From NCBI GenBank assembly GCA_964471535.1, contig CAYYHA010000086.1:1-14743 (forward strand): a stretch of 14,743 bases of DNA, in the 5' to 3' direction. Position numbers and translations under genes: made by a program. The notes beneath the pieces are model-generated. The model worked only from the letters and a program-made list of their open reading frames with translations, had not been told where the DNA came from and did not search any database. How positions within the stretch are numbered: the first letter of the stretch is position 1; each line of letters opens with the position of its first letter. The DNA comes from CAYYHA01 sp964471535 (GTDB taxonomy: Bacteria > Myxococcota > Myxococcia > SLRQ01). Positions 14,642-14,743 of this stretch are shown in pieces.

Positions 14642-14743
14642 ATGCGGGCACGCCGTCTCATCCTTGCCCTCACCGTGGCGGGTCTGGCGTCCCTTCCCGC
14701 CTGTCCGGGTCCCCGGACAGTGCAGACCGCAATCCTCTTGCAG
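14642..14743 (+). CDS. N-terminus of a lipoprotein, 3' end outside window
   Basis: The ATG at 14642 opens a frame that stays open for 34 codons to the window end. It begins MRARRLILALTVAGLASL and reaches PACPG, so it has a basic n-region, a hydrophobic core and a lipobox-like LPAC with Cys21. It is divergent from the porin-like gene, with a 138-bp intergenic region that holds the porin promoter. No SD precedes it. Nothing can be said about function because only the signal sequence and 13 residues of mature protein are visible. Confidence 0.65.
   Translation, partial: MRARRLILALTVAGLASLPACPGPRTVQTAILLQ

Overview
This is a GC-rich, tightly packed bacterial chromosomal window. The organism is Gram-negative: it has an arabinose-5-phosphate isomerase (Kdo/LPS synthesis), an outer-membrane beta-barrel ending in Phe, an LptM-like lipoprotein and the meso-DAP/lysine branch. 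The DNDCDG-repeat lipoprotein, the argH–lysA–dapA–dapB gene order and the mixture of Shine-Dalgarno (SD) starts with apparently leaderless starts suggest Myxococcota or a related deltaproteobacterial lineage. That placement is inferred from gene content only.

Left part (1–4226, + strand): the 3' end of a beta-propeller-like protein comes first. After a small hairpin and a good sigma70-type promoter lies a 1074-residue lipoprotein. It has an N-terminal Ig-like domain, seven Cys/Asp-rich MopE-type repeats alternating with Cys-rich linkers, further Ig-like domains and three calcium-loop-like motifs. It is probably an extracytoplasmic, disulfide- and Ca2+-stabilised protein of unknown role.

Middle (4313–6069): a transaldolase (-) and kdsD (+) are divergent and share a 134-bp intergenic region. 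Both act on pentose-phosphate-pathway sugars, and KdsD opens the route to Kdo. Hairpins lie at both convergent ends.

Right part (6116–14503, - strand): one long, almost gapless gene train reads, in transcription order, outer-membrane porin-like barrel, argH, lptM-like lipoprotein, lysA, dapA, dapB, folK, TPR lipoprotein. Junctions are 28 nt, ATGA overlap, TGATG overlap, 17 nt, GTGA overlap, 95 nt and 10 nt, so translational coupling is likely. A TTGACC-N17-TACAAC promoter lies upstream of the porin gene. The train joins arginine synthesis (last step), diaminopimelate/lysine synthesis (peptidoglycan precursor), folate synthesis and envelope proteins.

Right edge: a new lipoprotein gene starts on the + strand and is cut by the window end. 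No tRNA, rRNA, CRISPR array, insertion sequence or prophage gene was seen, and no gene-free stretch exceeds about 140 bp. The window is mostly housekeeping. The less ordinary items are the mosaic MopE-type lipoprotein, the CxxC in the porin, the lptM-like gene inside the arg/lys operon, and TAnnnT boxes placed 6–7 nt before starts that lack an SD.
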